From Latilactobacillus curvatus JCM 1096 = DSM 20019 (GTDB lineage Bacteria > Bacillota > Bacilli > Lactobacillales > Lactobacillaceae), in the NCBI RefSeq assembly GCF_004101845.1, contig NZ_CP026116.1:496001-560000 (forward strand): 64,000 nucleotides of DNA. Reading direction: 5' to 3'. A program made the position numbers and the translations under genes. Position 1 is the stretch's first letter; every line of letters begins with the position of its first letter. The notes beneath the pieces are model-generated. The model ran no database searches. It saw nothing but the letters and a program-made list of their open reading frames with translations, and was not told the DNA's origin. Of this stretch, positions 12,055 to 21,175 are shown one piece after another.

Positions 12055-12170
12055 GAACGTGCTTTCATCAACAACTTCTTGTCCTTTACGACACTTGTCA
12101 AATCGGTGTCTGCAACACCAATCCGCCAAGTCAGGTAAATGCTCAGAAGTTACCCGTTGATGACACACTC
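12055..12170 (-). repeat. 3'-end hairpin repeat, pyrC-carA copy
   Basis: In gene sense it runs from GAGTGTGTCATCAACGG to GAAAGCACGTTC and overlaps the last codons and stop of pyrC. It folds into a nested stem with perfect pairs CATCAAC/GTTGATG, AACTTCT/AGAAGTT, TTTAC/GTAAA, ACTTG/CAAGT and GGTGT/ACACC. Its arms differ from the other copies, yet the pairing is kept. Confidence 0.8.
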
Positions 12171-13451
12171 CTTTTGATATGCAATCTGACCAGCAACCAA
12201 GGTTAATAAAGTATCACCTTGCACTGCTTCGCCGATAAATGGCGTGTTGTGGCCTTTCGATAAGAAAGTGTTTGCGTCGATTGTGGTGGTATCCGTTAAA
12301 TTAAAAACAGCAAGGTCAGCTGGTTGGCCAACCGCTAACTGGCCGGCGTGTGGTAAGTTGAAAACATGGGCCGGGTTGGTTGTTAGCCAGCTTGTCAGTT
12401 GCGCGAGACTAAATGGACCGTTGGCAACTAAATGCGTGTATAGCAAGCTAAAGGCTGTTTCACTCCCTACTATACCAAATGGCGCTTTCAATAACGCCTG
12501 TTGTTTCTCTTCTGTGGTATGCGGTGCGTGATCGGTCGCAATAATATCAATCGTCCCATCCATTAAGCCCGCCCAGAGTGCTTGGCGATCTGCAAGTGTT
12601 CGAAGTGGCGGATTCATTTTGAGCATTGCGTTGTCACTGGTAATCGCTGAATCATCGAGTAACAAATGATGTGGGGTGACTTCGCAAGTGACGTTGAGGC
12701 CATCTTGTTTTGCGCGGCGAACGAGATTGACGGTTTCCTTAGTTGAGATGTGGCAGATATGATAATGAACGCCGGTCGCCCGCGCTAGCTCGATATCCCG
12801 GGCGACTTGGGCGGATTCACTGACACTCGCAATTCCGAGAACGCCTAGTTTTTTAGCGGCTTGACCGTCGTGAATGACGCCGCCATTGACGAGTGATTCA
12901 TCTTCGACGTGCGCGACGATGGGCATGTTAATCTGGGCGGCCATCTGCATCGCTTGGTACATTGTTTGTGCCGTTTGTACCCCATGACCATCGTTGGTAA
13001 AGCCTGCTGCACCAGCTGCCTTAAACGCCGACATGTCGACAATTGTTTGTTCAGTTAACTCATTGGTAATCGGTGCAAATTGATATGTGTGGACGCTGGT
13101 TTCTGCCTGATTGCGTGCAACCAGTGTCTTGAAATCTAGCAAGTTATCAGGTACGGGCTTTAAGTTCGGCATTGCAATTACGCTAGTAAAACCACCGTGG
13201 GCAACCGCTGCGCTCCCTGTTTTGAGTGTTTCTTTTGTCGTGAAGCCTGGATCTCTGAAGTGGACGTGTCCGTCGATTAAGCCGGCACTGACGAAATGGC
13301 CGTGTGCGTCATAAATCGTTTCTGGGTCGGTTGGGACTGCGGTAATCGTTGGTTCAATTGCCGTAATCTGACCGGTTGCATCGATGGCGATGTCGCGTTT
13401 TTGCAGTTGGCCGTCAATCAAGACTTGGCCGTTTTTGATCAATTGATACAT
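12150..13451 (-). CDS. pyrC: Dihydroorotase
   Basis: The 433-residue class I dihydroorotase closes carbamoyl-aspartate to dihydroorotate. Metal-binding motifs are DGHVHFRDPG near residue 60, GFTNDGHGV near 150, and ATDHAPHT near 305. The start ATG has an AGAGGGGGA ribosome-binding site. The last six codons (ECVING) and the stop lie inside the hairpin repeat, so the present C-terminus was probably shaped by the repeat's arrival. Otherwise the length is normal for the family. Confidence 0.97.
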   Translation of the reverse strand: MYQLIKNGQVLIDGQLQKRDIAIDATGQITAIEPTITAVPTDPETIYDAHGHFVSAGLIDGHVHFRDPGFTTKETLKTGSAAVAHGGFTSVIAMPNLKPVPDNLLDFKTLVARNQAETSVHTYQFAPITNELTEQTIVDMSAFKAAGAAGFTNDGHGVQTAQTMYQAMQMAAQINMPIVAHVEDESLVNGGVIHDGQAAKKLGVLGIASVSESAQVARDIELARATGVHYHICHISTKETVNLVRRAKQDGLNVTCEVTPHHLLLDDSAITSDNAMLKMNPPLRTLADRQALWAGLMDGTIDIIATDHAPHTTEEKQQALLKAPFGIVGSETAFSLLYTHLVANGPFSLAQLTSWLTTNPAHVFNLPHAGQLAVGQPADLAVFNLTDTTTIDANTFLSKGHNTPFIGEAVQGDTLLTLVAGQIAYQKECVING

Positions 13452-13465
13452 AGCAGATCCCCCTC

Positions 13466-14383
13466 TTAATGTTGAATCAGATGTTGTTGGTCTAATAGGT
13501 GTTCAATGATGGCCATCCGCATAAAAACGCCGTTGGTCATTTGTTTAAAAATTCGCGATTGTGGGGCTTCAACGAGTTCGTCGGCAATTTCAACGTCACG
13601 ATTGACGGGTGCTGGGTGCAACCAGATAGCACTGGACTTAAGGTGTGCTGCCCGCTCAGTTGTCAAACCGTACTGAGTATGGAATGCAGTGTCAGATAAG
13701 GTTTCATCGGCAGCAAAGCGTTCGTGTTGAATCCGGAGTAACATGACGACGTCAACTTCTGGTAAGACGTCATCGAGTTGGGCTGGTTGTCCGTATTGGG
13801 CAAATTCAGGGGCGAACCATTCCTCAGGGCCGGCAAAATACAATGTTGCGCCGAGTTGTTTGAGCAGTTGCATATTTGACCGTGCCACCCGGGAATGACG
13901 CAAGTCACCACAGATGACGACTTTTAAGCCTACAAAGTGGCCGAACTCTTCGTGAATCGTCATTAAATCGAGTAAGCATTGGGATGGGTGTTGCCCACTC
14001 CCATCGCCCGCATTGGCCAGTGCCATGTGGAATTGATCATCTGCGAGTAAGGCGTCGTAATAATTATTCTGAGAATGGCGGACAGCAACGAAATCGACGC
14101 CAATGGCTTGTACCGTTTTGAGCGTATCGCTGAGGGTCTCGCCTTTGGAAGTCGAACTCGTATCGGCATTGAAGTCTAAGACGGTCATGCCGAGTTTGCG
14201 TTCTGCCATTTCGAAACTCGTATGGGTCCGTGTGCTATTTTCAAAGAATAGGTTCATTGCGTAGACCGGCCGAGTTAATTTGCTTGTCGCGCCCTTTTTA
14301 AAGGCGCTAGCGCGGTTGATGAGACCTGCGACTAAATCATTGGTGAGTTGATCAACGGAAACCAACGCGTTATGCTTTTGCAT
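13466..14383 (-). CDS. pyrB: Aspartate carbamoyltransferase catalytic subunit
   Basis: This 305-residue enzyme condenses carbamoyl phosphate with aspartate. The carbamoyl-phosphate site [11 protein letters not shown] is near residue 52 and HPSQCLLD near 130, both typical. The start is ATG 14383 with TTGGAGG upstream. A longer frame upstream would lie inside pyrP. The start overlaps the end of pyrP by 14 bases. No pyrI regulatory subunit is present, as is usual in Firmicutes. Confidence 0.97.
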   Translation of the reverse strand: MQKHNALVSVDQLTNDLVAGLINRASAFKKGATSKLTRPVYAMNLFFENSTRTHTSFEMAERKLGMTVLDFNADTSSTSKGETLSDTLKTVQAIGVDFVAVRHSQNNYYDALLADDQFHMALANAGDGSGQHPSQCLLDLMTIHEEFGHFVGLKVVICGDLRHSRVARSNMQLLKQLGATLYFAGPEEWFAPEFAQYGQPAQLDDVLPEVDVVMLLRIQHERFAADETLSDTAFHTQYGLTTERAAHLKSSAIWLHPAPVNRDVEIADELVEAPQSRIFKQMTNGVFMRMAIIEHLLDQQHLIQH

Positions 14384-15677
14384 TTTGTTGAGCCTCCAAT
14401 TCAAGTTCGCTCTTTGCTTTATCCGGTAAAACAAGGTTTAAGACAATCCCAAGGACGGTGGCGATGGCTAGCCCTGAGAATTGGTATTGGCCTAATTGTA
14501 AGTAGGCATTGCCAATCCCGATGACGAGGATTGATGAACCAATCATTAAGTTGCGTTTCTTATCAAAATCGACTTGTTTGTCGATTAAGACGCGCAAACC
14601 GCTTGAGGCGATGACCCCGAAGAGTAAGAAGCTAATCCCACCAATTACGGGTGTGGGGATGCTTTGAATCAACGCGCTCAGTTTGCCGATGAAGCCGAAG
14701 ATCATGGCGAAGAATGCGGCGCCACCTAAGACCCAGACACTGTGGACTTTGGTGATGGCGAGGACACCGATGTTTTCACCATAACTTGTGACGGGCGGTC
14801 CTCCGACAAAAGCGGCGATGATTGAGGCTGTCCCGTCCCCGGCTAACGTGCGGTGAAGACCAGGATCTTTAAAGAAGTTACGCTTGGTGAGTTTGTTTAA
14901 GACCATAATGTGGCCCATGTGTTCGGTCATTGTGACAAAGGCAATTGGTGCCATGCTGAGAATCGCGCCCCAGTACAGACCGGGTTTGTAAGTGACAAAT
15001 GGGACTTGGAAGTCTGGTACTTTAAACCAAGGGGCGTCCATCACGGGTTGAAAATCGACGATCCCGAACAAGACGGCGATGATGTAGCCAGCAATGATGC
15101 CGAGCAAGATGGGGACTAAGCTCATGAATCCTTTGAGATACATATTAAAGCCGATGGTGATTAACAACGTTAGTAAAGCGACTGCGAAGAATTTTAAGTC
15201 GTAATTCCCGTGGGCATTGATAGTGGCTTGTTTGGCAGCTGTGCCAGCGAGTGATAAGCCAATCACCATCACGATTGGGCCGACAACAATGGGTGGTAAG
15301 GCTTTGTCGATCCAGTCGGAACCAATCAGACTGACTAAGATTGAAACGATTAAGTAGACTGCCCCAACCGCCATTGTCCCTTGTGCAATCCCAGGATAGC
15401 CAGTCGTTTTCATTAAAGCGAGCATTGGCACGATGAATGAGAAACTCGACCCCATGTATGCTGGAATCTTGCCTTTGGTAATCAAGAGGTACATTAAAGT
15501 GCCGACCCCGGAACTGAATAACGCAATCCCTGGGTTTAAACCGACTAAGATTGGCACTAGGACGGTTGAGCCAAACATTGCAAACATATGTTGAATGGAT
15601 AAACCAATCCATTTACCGGTGCTGGGTCGTTCGTTGACGTCTAAGACCGCATCGGGATTTCTAAATTGTGTAGCCAT
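14370..15677 (-). CDS. pyrP: Uracil permease (NCS2 family)
   Basis: The 435-residue integral membrane transporter has about 12-14 hydrophobic helices and the NCS2 features [19 protein letters not shown] near the N-terminus and the [10 protein letters not shown] motif in the middle. It imports uracil by proton symport. It sits between pyrR and pyrB, the standard Firmicutes position. ATG 15677 follows GGAGG by 8 bases. A frame opening further up enters the attenuator region and is rejected. A PyrR-type attenuator precedes it, so uptake is shut down when UMP is high. Confidence 0.95.
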   Translation of the reverse strand: MATQFRNPDAVLDVNERPSTGKWIGLSIQHMFAMFGSTVLVPILVGLNPGIALFSSGVGTLMYLLITKGKIPAYMGSSFSFIVPMLALMKTTGYPGIAQGTMAVGAVYLIVSILVSLIGSDWIDKALPPIVVGPIVMVIGLSLAGTAAKQATINAHGNYDLKFFAVALLTLLITIGFNMYLKGFMSLVPILLGIIAGYIIAVLFGIVDFQPVMDAPWFKVPDFQVPFVTYKPGLYWGAILSMAPIAFVTMTEHMGHIMVLNKLTKRNFFKDPGLHRTLAGDGTASIIAAFVGGPPVTSYGENIGVLAITKVHSVWVLGGAAFFAMIFGFIGKLSALIQSIPTPVIGGISFLLFGVIASSGLRVLIDKQVDFDKKRNLMIGSSILVIGIGNAYLQLGQYQFSGLAIATVLGIVLNLVLPDKAKSELELEAQQNAKA

Positions 15678-15711
15678 AAGTATTTCCTCCATGTCGACGA
15701 CTTTTTGAACC

Positions 15712-15835
15712 AAAAAAAGACACACGCTCCAACAGATTGGTAGGTGTGTCCCTTGACGGACTTAGGCCCCTTTTTTTAGGCGCACTAAGTTCAAGACAAA
15801 CCCTTTTGCTCTCTCTGGAGACAATTAAACGGTTC
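15712..15835 (-). promoter_or_regulatory. PyrR-dependent attenuator upstream of pyrP
   Basis: In transcript order this region has a PyrR-binding-loop-like segment (CCAGAGAG near 15811-15818), a competing ACTTAG/CTAAGT stem with A and G/C-rich tracts, then a terminator hairpin GACACAC/GTGTGTC (15719-15750) with a run of seven T (15712-15718). This is the anti-antiterminator, antiterminator, terminator order known from Bacillus pyr operons. With UMP-bound PyrR, transcription should stop before pyrP. Confidence 0.8.
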
Positions 15836-15840
15836 AGTCG

Positions 15841-16383
15841 TTATTTAGTTAGTTTTTCGATGGTAATCCCATCATGTTGATCAATTTCTTCCATCGCAAC
15901 GCTAATTTGTTCGTTGAGCGCGGTTGGAATATTTTTACCGACAAAATCGGGGCGAATTGGTAATTCACGATGACCACGATCGACTAAGACAGCCAATGAA
16001 ATTTTCTTTGGCCGGCCTAAGTCCATTAAGGCGTCAAGCGCGGCCCGAATCGTCCGCCCTGTGTAAAGCACATCGTCGATTAAGATGACATGCTTATTTG
16101 TGATATCAACGGGAATATCGCTCCCGTTAATCTGTGGTTCATTTTGTGTATCAAGATCATGTTGATCATCGCGGTATAACGTAATGTCTAGTGTACCGAC
16201 GGGCAATGCGATGCCTTCTAATTGTTCGAGGCGTTCTGCAATCCGTTGGGCAATAAACACGCCACGGGTTTTAATGCCGACGAGGACGAGATCTGAAATC
16301 CCCTTATTCTGTTCGATAATTTCGTACGTAATCCGAGTAAAGACCCGTTTCATTGTGTTACTGTCGACCACTTCTTTGACCAT
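15841..16383 (-). CDS. pyrR: PyrR, bifunctional pyr mRNA-binding attenuation protein / uracil phosphoribosyltransferase
   Basis: The 180-residue protein has a PRTase fold with the PRPP loop [18 protein letters not shown] at about residues 100-117. It binds pyr leader RNA in a UMP-dependent manner and has modest uracil phosphoribosyltransferase activity in known members. The start is ATG 16383, because AAGGAG lies 8 bases before it. An in-frame start 18 bases upstream would overlap the ribosome-binding site. It is the first gene of the operon and is itself under a PyrR attenuator. Confidence 0.96.
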   Translation of the reverse strand: MVKEVVDSNTMKRVFTRITYEIIEQNKGISDLVLVGIKTRGVFIAQRIAERLEQLEGIALPVGTLDITLYRDDQHDLDTQNEPQINGSDIPVDITNKHVILIDDVLYTGRTIRAALDALMDLGRPKKISLAVLVDRGHRELPIRPDFVGKNIPTALNEQISVAMEEIDQHDGITIEKLTK

Positions 16384-16402
16384 CGTAAAGACTCCTTCCA
16401 AA

Positions 16403-16520
16403 CAAAAAACCTCTCAAACCGATAAGGTCGAGAGGTTACAGTTAGAGACTCCGCGTCTAGTGGTGCTTTCACCGTACCTTCTCGGCCTCACGGGACCGAT
16501 TTTAAAGGCTTCTATTAAGT
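16403..16520 (-). promoter_or_regulatory. PyrR-dependent attenuator in the operon leader upstream of pyrR
   Basis: The transcript contains a PyrR-loop-like CCCGTGAGGCCGAGAAGG (about 16477-16495), then an A-rich spacer, then a terminator AACCTCTC/GAGAGGTT (16408-16437) with a T-run at 16404-16409. GTGAGGCC resembles the conserved GAGAGGCU loop of PyrR sites. This gives autoregulation of the operon. Confidence 0.8.
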
Positions 16521-16527
16521 TAAACCT

Positions 16528-16556
16528 AGCTTAACGGAGAATCCTTGATTTGTCAA
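16528..16556 (-). promoter_or_regulatory. Principal promoter of the pyr operon
   Basis: A perfect TTGACA (16551-16556) is followed by a 17-base spacer and TAAGCT (16528-16533). The TGA stop codon of rluD lies inside the -35 box, so the two genes are as tightly packed as possible. Confidence 0.75.
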
Positions 16557-17458
16557 TGATTTTCACGTAATTCGGTTAAAGTTTTCTCGAAGATTGCGGG
16601 TAATGGGGCTTCAAAGCGCATCATTTCGCCCGTCGTTGGGTGCTTAAAGCCTAATACAGCAGCATGTAAGAACTGACCATGCCCAGCTAAAGTTTTGCGG
16701 GGACCATAAACGGGATCGCCAGCAACTGGCCGGTTAATATAGGCTAAGTGAACGCGAATTTGATGGGTGCGCCCAGTTTCTAGTCGACATTTGATTAATG
16801 TGAAGTCTTCAAACCGTTCCATGACCGTAAAATGCGTGACCGCTGGGCGGCCATCTTCGACGATTGCTTGTTTCATCCGGTCGACTTTTGAACGACCAAT
16901 GGGTGCATCAATGGTCCCCTCGTCTTCTTCGATGTTGCCGTGGACTAGCGCGATATATTCACGTAAGTTTTCCTTAGCTTTGAGTTGGGCGGATAAAGAT
17001 TCGTGGGCTTCGTTGGTTTTAGCCACCATCAAAAGACCAGAGGTATCTTTATCAATTCGATGGACAATCCCCGGCCGGAAGACGCCGTTGATTTCAGACA
17101 ATGGGGTGTGCGCCAATAAAGCGTTGACCAATGTCCCATTCGGGTGGCCAGCTGATGGATGAACCACCATCCCTTGTGGTTTATTGACTACGAGGACTTG
17201 ATCGTCTTCATAGACGATATCGAGCGGAATATCTTCTGGGGTTAAGTCGAGCGTGACAGGGTCTGGAATATTGACGGTGACGACATCCCCTGTTACGACT
17301 TTGCGGTTACTCTTACAAGGTTGATCATTGACTTGCACCAAGTCTTTTTTCAACCATTGCTGGATTTGTGAACGTGAGTAATCGGGTAGTAATTGGGTGA
17401 GCGCCTTATCAATCCGGCCTGTTTCAGTTGTAATCGTTAATTGTTTAGTTTCAGTCAT
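16553..17458 (-). CDS. rluD: RluD-type 23S rRNA pseudouridine synthase
   Basis: This 301-residue RluA-family enzyme has an N-terminal S4 RNA-binding domain (about 12-75, RIDKALTQLLPDYSRSQIQQWL) and a catalytic domain with HRIDKDTSGLLMV, whose first Asp after Arg-Ile is the nucleophile. Members isomerise uridines in helix 69 of 23S rRNA or nearby sites; the exact target here is inferred from the best-known member. It overlaps lspA by 8 bases, the conserved lspA-rluD pair that precedes pyrR in many Firmicutes. Confidence 0.92.
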   Translation of the reverse strand: MTETKQLTITTETGRIDKALTQLLPDYSRSQIQQWLKKDLVQVNDQPCKSNRKVVTGDVVTVNIPDPVTLDLTPEDIPLDIVYEDDQVLVVNKPQGMVVHPSAGHPNGTLVNALLAHTPLSEINGVFRPGIVHRIDKDTSGLLMVAKTNEAHESLSAQLKAKENLREYIALVHGNIEEDEGTIDAPIGRSKVDRMKQAIVEDGRPAVTHFTVMERFEDFTLIKCRLETGRTHQIRVHLAYINRPVAGDPVYGPRKTLAGHGQFLHAAVLGFKHPTTGEMMRFEAPLPAIFEKTLTELRENH

Positions 17459-17906
17459 GAGTCACTTTCTCTTTCAACAAAATAGCAATAAAGACGCAGA
17501 TGACGCCTACTGTTAAGGCAACATCCGCAACGTTAAAGATGGGGAAATTAATAAATTCGATTTGGAACATGTCTACGACGTACTTAAGGTGGAGCCGATC
17601 GATGAAGTTACCAAGTGTTCCGGCTAACAGCAACGTTAAACCGATCCGGTAAAATTTTTCAGTGCGATCAGAGGTATAAAATAAGTAGCCAATTACCCCG
17701 AGGGCCACAATGGTGACGAGGTAGAAAAACCACTGTTGACCGGCCAAGATACTCCACGCAGCCCCATCGTTTTGAACATACGTTAAACTCAGTACGTTCG
17801 GAATAACGGGTTGGGTTGCTGCAAAGGCAACATGGGCAACAATCCAGCATTTTAAAAGTTGGTCACCGAGTACAATGACTGCGGCTAAAACGATATAGAT
17901 GAGCAT
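17451..17906 (-). CDS. lspA: Lipoprotein signal peptidase (signal peptidase II)
   Basis: This 151-residue membrane protease has four predicted transmembrane helices and cleaves the signal peptide of diacylglyceryl-modified prolipoproteins. Both catalytic Asp motifs are present: GTLGNFIDRL near residue 100 and FNVADVALTVG near residue 125. The conserved VQNDGAAWS segment is near residue 45. AGGAGG lies 6 bases upstream of the ATG. It would process the two lipoproteins encoded near 31 kb. Confidence 0.96.
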   Translation of the reverse strand: MLIYIVLAAVIVLGDQLLKCWIVAHVAFAATQPVIPNVLSLTYVQNDGAAWSILAGQQWFFYLVTIVALGVIGYLFYTSDRTEKFYRIGLTLLLAGTLGNFIDRLHLKYVVDMFQIEFINFPIFNVADVALTVGVICVFIAILLKEKVTHD

Positions 17907-17933
17907 GGGAACCTCCTATTCATACAATCTACC

Positions 17934-17962
17934 ATTGTCCTTAAAATCGGCTGACTTGTCAA
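17934..17962 (-). promoter_or_regulatory. Promoter of lspA-rluD
   Basis: TTGACA (17957-17962), a 17-base spacer and GACAAT (17934-17939) lie 28 bases upstream of the lspA start codon. A hairpin repeat lies 30 bases further upstream. Confidence 0.65.
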
Positions 17963-17993
17963 TCAGTTTTCGAGATGGGCGTTAGGATATTGG

Positions 17994-18110
17994 AAAACGT
18001 GCTTTTCAAGCTAACTTTCTGTGCTTAACCAAATTTGCCAAATCGCCGATTGTATCGGCAATTCGTCAAATTCTATTAATGCTCAGAAGCTAACCGTTTC
18101 AAACGCACTC
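17994..18110 (-). repeat. 3'-end hairpin repeat, fhs copy
   Basis: The G of the fhs TAG stop is the first base of GAGTGCGTTTGAAACGG, and the unit ends AAAGCACGTTTTC. The arms contain TTCTGAGCATTA and the inverted partner TAAGCACAGAA. The inner hairpin pairs GCCGAT with ATCGGC, inside AATTTG/CAAATT. The first 17 bases, and the TC before them, are the same as in the nrdE copy. No other terminator is visible after fhs, so this may end its transcript. Confidence 0.8.
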
Positions 18111-19783
18111 TAGAATAATCCGCTAATCAGGCCATCTTCTGTGACGTCCATGTTGAGGGCGGCTGGTTTCTTTGGTAGACCTGGCATGGTGAGGACTGTG
18201 CCGGTCATTGCGACGATGAAGCCTGCGCCAAGCTTTGGAATCAATTCACGGACGTGAACGGTGAAATCAGTTGGTGCGCCTAATGCTTTTGGATCGTCTG
18301 AGAGTGAATATTGTGTTTTGGCGATACAGACTGGTAAGTGGTCCCAGCCATTTTTTTCGATTTCTTTCAGTTGGTTGATAGCTTTGCCCTCGAAAACAAC
18401 CTCTTTACCGCCATAGATGTCAGTGACAATTGTGGTTAGTTTCGATTGAATGTCGGCGTTTGAATCATATAATGGTTGGAAGTTTTTAGGTTGATCGAGT
18501 GCTTCTAAGACGGCCTGGGCTAAATCAAGGCCACCTTTACCACCATGTGCCCAAACACTAGCTAAAACGGCTTTGACACCCAGTTCAGCACATTTTTCTT
18601 GGAGCATTGTAACCTCTGCTTCGGTATCACTTGTAAACTCATTGATGGCAACGACTACGGGAATGCCGTAACGTTGCATATTAGCAATATGTTTGGCTAA
18701 GTTACTAAACCCTTTGTCTAACGCACCGAGATTTTCAGTGGTTAGATCAGCTAAAGCAACACCACCGTTGTATTTTAACGCCCGAACAGTGGCAACAATC
18801 ACGATGGTATCCGGAGTCTTGCCAAGTTGTGGGACTTTGATGTCTAGGAACTTTTCAGCACCTAAGTCAGCGCCGAAGCCAGCTTCAGTAATCGCAATAT
18901 CACCCATTTTTAGGGCCGTTTGGGTTGCTAAAATACTGTTACAGCCGTGGGCGATATTGGCAAATGGTCCACCGTGAATTAAGGCTGGTGTATGTTCAAG
19001 CGTTTGGACGAGGTTTGGTTTGAGGGCATCTTTTAAAAGCATCGCGATTGCACCGGTGATTTCGAGCTCGCCAACTGTGACGGGTTGCCGATCATAAGTG
19101 TAACCAATGACGATTTGGCTAATGCGCCGCTTCAAGTCAGTAATGTCAGTTGCTAAGCAGAGAATGGCCATTAATTCGCTAGCAACGGTAATGTCAAAAC
19201 CATCTTGGCGCGGCATCCCTTGCACTGGACCACCAAGTCCAATGACAACTTGGCGTAATGCACGATCATTAATATCAAGCGCCCGTTTCCAAATAATTCG
19301 GCGGGGATCAATGTTGAGGGCATTTCCCTGTTGCAGATGGTTATCGATTAGGGCGGCTAAAGTATTCACAGCAGCGGTCAATGCGTGCATATCCCCTGTA
19401 AAATGTAAGTTAATATCTGCCATTGGTACCACTTGGGCATAGCCCCCACCAGTTGCGCCACCTTTCATCCCCATGACGGGGCCTAGTGAAGGTTCACGTA
19501 AAGCAATGACGGCTGATTGATCTAGTTGACGAAGGGCGTCGCCAAGACCGACAGTCACGGTTGATTTACCTTCTCCAGCTGGTGTGGGATTGATTGAGGT
19601 CACTAAGATGAGTTTGCCATCTTCTTTTTCTTTCAATCGATTAATGGCAGCGAAATTAACCTTCGCTTTATACGGTCCATATTGTTCTAAATCAGCGGCC
19701 GTTAAACCAGCTTGTTCGGCAATTGCCGTGATTGGCTGCATCTCCTTAGCTTCATTTTCCTGTGCTATTTGAATATCTGACAT
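18110..19783 (-). CDS. fhs: Formate-tetrahydrofolate ligase
   Basis: This 557-residue enzyme makes 10-formyl-THF from formate, ATP and THF, feeding purine and fMet synthesis. It has the family ATP loop [18 protein letters not shown] near residue 68 and the conserved [22 protein letters not shown] segment. AAGGAGCTGGGCGGT precedes the ATG. It is monocistronic. A 14-bp palindrome overlaps its probable -10 region. The stop codon abuts a hairpin repeat. Confidence 0.97.
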   Translation of the reverse strand: MSDIQIAQENEAKEMQPITAIAEQAGLTAADLEQYGPYKAKVNFAAINRLKEKEDGKLILVTSINPTPAGEGKSTVTVGLGDALRQLDQSAVIALREPSLGPVMGMKGGATGGGYAQVVPMADINLHFTGDMHALTAAVNTLAALIDNHLQQGNALNIDPRRIIWKRALDINDRALRQVVIGLGGPVQGMPRQDGFDITVASELMAILCLATDITDLKRRISQIVIGYTYDRQPVTVGELEITGAIAMLLKDALKPNLVQTLEHTPALIHGGPFANIAHGCNSILATQTALKMGDIAITEAGFGADLGAEKFLDIKVPQLGKTPDTIVIVATVRALKYNGGVALADLTTENLGALDKGFSNLAKHIANMQRYGIPVVVAINEFTSDTEAEVTMLQEKCAELGVKAVLASVWAHGGKGGLDLAQAVLEALDQPKNFQPLYDSNADIQSKLTTIVTDIYGGKEVVFEGKAINQLKEIEKNGWDHLPVCIAKTQYSLSDDPKALGAPTDFTVHVRELIPKLGAGFIVAMTGTVLTMPGLPKKPAALNMDVTEDGLISGLF

Positions 19784-19808
19784 ACCGCCCAGCTCCTTTT
19801 TATTTATG

Positions 19809-19822
19809 ATACTACCTAGTAT
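19809..19822 (-). promoter_or_regulatory. Palindrome in the fhs promoter region
   Basis: ATACTACCTAGTAT is a perfect 6+6 bp inverted repeat around CC, 26 bases before the fhs start. On the minus strand it overlaps the TATACT -10-like box. It may be a repressor site; the regulator is unknown. Confidence 0.4.
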
Positions 19823-19898
19823 AGCTGATTACGTACGGAATTGGCAGATGGGATGCTTAAAAAGAACGATATTCTTCGACACACTTCTTTGTACGTGG

Positions 19899-19904
19899 TA
19901 AAAT
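19899..19904 (+). promoter_or_regulatory. Probable -10 box of the cold-shock gene
   Basis: TAAAAT lies 18 bases after a weak TTCGAC -35 (19875-19880), 39 bases ahead of the csp start codon. Confidence 0.4.
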
Positions 19905-19943
19905 AAGCGCGTACGCTGATTAACATTTCAAGGAGGGATTGTG

Positions 19944-20150
19944 ATGGAACGAGGAATCGTTAAGTGGTTTAGCAATGCTAAAGGTTATGGCTTCATCAGT
20001 TATGGAGATGACGAGGAGGTTTTCGTCCATTTTACCGCAATCCAAACCGACGGCTATAAATCATTGAATAAAGACGAGCCGGTATTATTTGAGATTAAAG
20101 AAGGCGCCCGCGGTTTGCAGGCAGCTAACGTGCAAAAGATAGCAGAATAA
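19944..20150 (+). CDS. Cold-shock protein (CspA family)
   Basis: This 68-residue single-domain OB-fold protein binds single-stranded nucleic acid as an RNA chaperone. The RNP1-like KGYGFISY and RNP2-like VFVHF motifs are present, separated as in other Csps. ATG 19944 is preferred over the GTG at 19941, since AGGAGGG lies about 7 bases before it. It has a more divergent C-terminus than typical major Csps (EIKEGARGLQAANV), so which paralogue it is remains unclear. Confidence 0.93.
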   Translation: MERGIVKWFSNAKGYGFISYGDDEEVFVHFTAIQTDGYKSLNKDEPVLFEIKEGARGLQAANVQKIAE

Positions 20151-20171
20151 AAATACGTTTAAACGCTAAAA

Positions 20172-20212
20172 AAGAGCCACGACAAGATTAATGTTTGTCG
20201 TGGCTCTTTTTT
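20172..20212. terminator. Bidirectional terminator between csp and the ebsA-like gene
   Basis: A perfect 14-bp stem AAGAGCCACGACAA / TTGTCGTGGCTCTT (20172-20185 / 20195-20208) is flanked by A and T runs. Confidence 0.92.
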
Positions 20213-20218
20213 ATTTAA

Positions 20219-20629
20219 CTATTCTTCAATTGGCCAACCATTTTGTTTCAGTTGTTTAACGAATGCCTGCTTGGCTTTGCGACTAAGGAGTATTTGTTCG
20301 GGTTGGTAATCAAGTTCGTTGGTTTTAATTAATAAACCATGTTTTTGGACAATAATGGTCGTAGTCGTTTCACGGTTGATGGTTCGATTATATTTAAATA
20401 CCGGCCGTTTAAGCGTGATCACGTCTGCCGTCATTGAAACACGATGCCCGAAAATGACCCATAGCGTCAACCAAACGGCAATTAAGCCGATGCCCCACGA
20501 TTGCCAGTTTAAGTTGATGAGTTCAAGTTGTACAATTAAAGCTAATGTATAGACGAAGCCAATCCAAGACCAAATCGTCACGAAGTAAGCATAATTTGGT
20601 TGGTAGAATGCGGTGGTTGTCTTTTGCAT
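20219..20629 (-). CDS. EbsA-like small membrane protein
   Basis: The 136-residue protein has two hydrophobic segments in its N-terminal half (about 14-60, TIWSWIGFVYTLALIVQ and WGIGLIAVWLTLWVIFG) and a polar C-terminal domain. It resembles the lactobacillar EbsA family, which commonly sits between a csp gene and an RNase H-like gene, as here. The function is not established. ATG 20629 has AAGGAG 7 bases upstream; the longer frame is rejected. It is divergent from the RNase H-like gene. Confidence 0.65.
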   Translation of the reverse strand: MQKTTTAFYQPNYAYFVTIWSWIGFVYTLALIVQLELINLNWQSWGIGLIAVWLTLWVIFGHRVSMTADVITLKRPVFKYNRTINRETTTTIIVQKHGLLIKTNELDYQPEQILLSRKAKQAFVKQLKQNGWPIEE

Positions 20630-20706
20630 GAGAACACTCCTTTTTACGCTTTGTATCATACCATTAACCTGACCCTGCTGTCAGTGAAAGGCGGTAAATT
20701 TTAAGA

Positions 20707-21102
20707 ATGATTAAACTTTATACGGACGCAGCAACTCGTGGCAATCCCGGACCAAGTGCGGCGGGAATTTTAATCGTGACACCAGAGCGACAATATCAAC
20801 TACAAGCACCTTTGCCAGAACAGTCCAATCATGATGCAGAATTTGCGGCGGTCATTCTTGGCTTAGAACAACTAGCCAATCGGGGGCTTACCACGAAAAT
20901 ACTACAGATTAACGTTGACAGCAAGCTTGTCTTTCAGAGCCTAGAAAAGCGGTATGCTAAACATTATCAAGCTGCCGTCGACCGGATTCTAGCACTTGAG
21001 GCGCCCTATTCAATGGTCATCCACCAATGGATTCCAGAGCGTCAGAATCAGGGGGCGCACCATCTGGCCCAACAGGGATTACCTCATTTAACTGACTGTT
21101 GA
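20707..21102 (+). CDS. RNase HI-family (reverse-transcriptase-like) nuclease
   Basis: This 131-residue RNase H fold has the acidic catalytic residues in YTDAATRGNPG (Asp near 6), NHDAEFAAV (Glu near 45) and NVDSKLVFQ (Asp near 70). The GNPG loop is typical of the short ypdQ/rnhA-like subfamily. It would cut RNA in RNA-DNA hybrids. It lacks an N-terminal hybrid-binding domain. Ribosome-binding signals are weak (AAGGCGG, rather distant). Confidence 0.85.
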   Translation: MIKLYTDAATRGNPGPSAAGILIVTPERQYQLQAPLPEQSNHDAEFAAVILGLEQLANRGLTTKILQINVDSKLVFQSLEKRYAKHYQAAVDRILALEAPYSMVIHQWIPERQNQGAHHLAQQGLPHLTDC

Positions 21103-21175
21103 TAGGCTTAACTAGCGCTTTGAGCGTGATTTTAGTAAAATAATAAGCAACGCTAGAATTTTGGAGGAGTACGAT

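Noticed and set aside
19784-19870. Possible THF or purine riboswitch upstream of fhs.
   Set aside because: The leader is too short and shows only a small palindrome at the -10 region.
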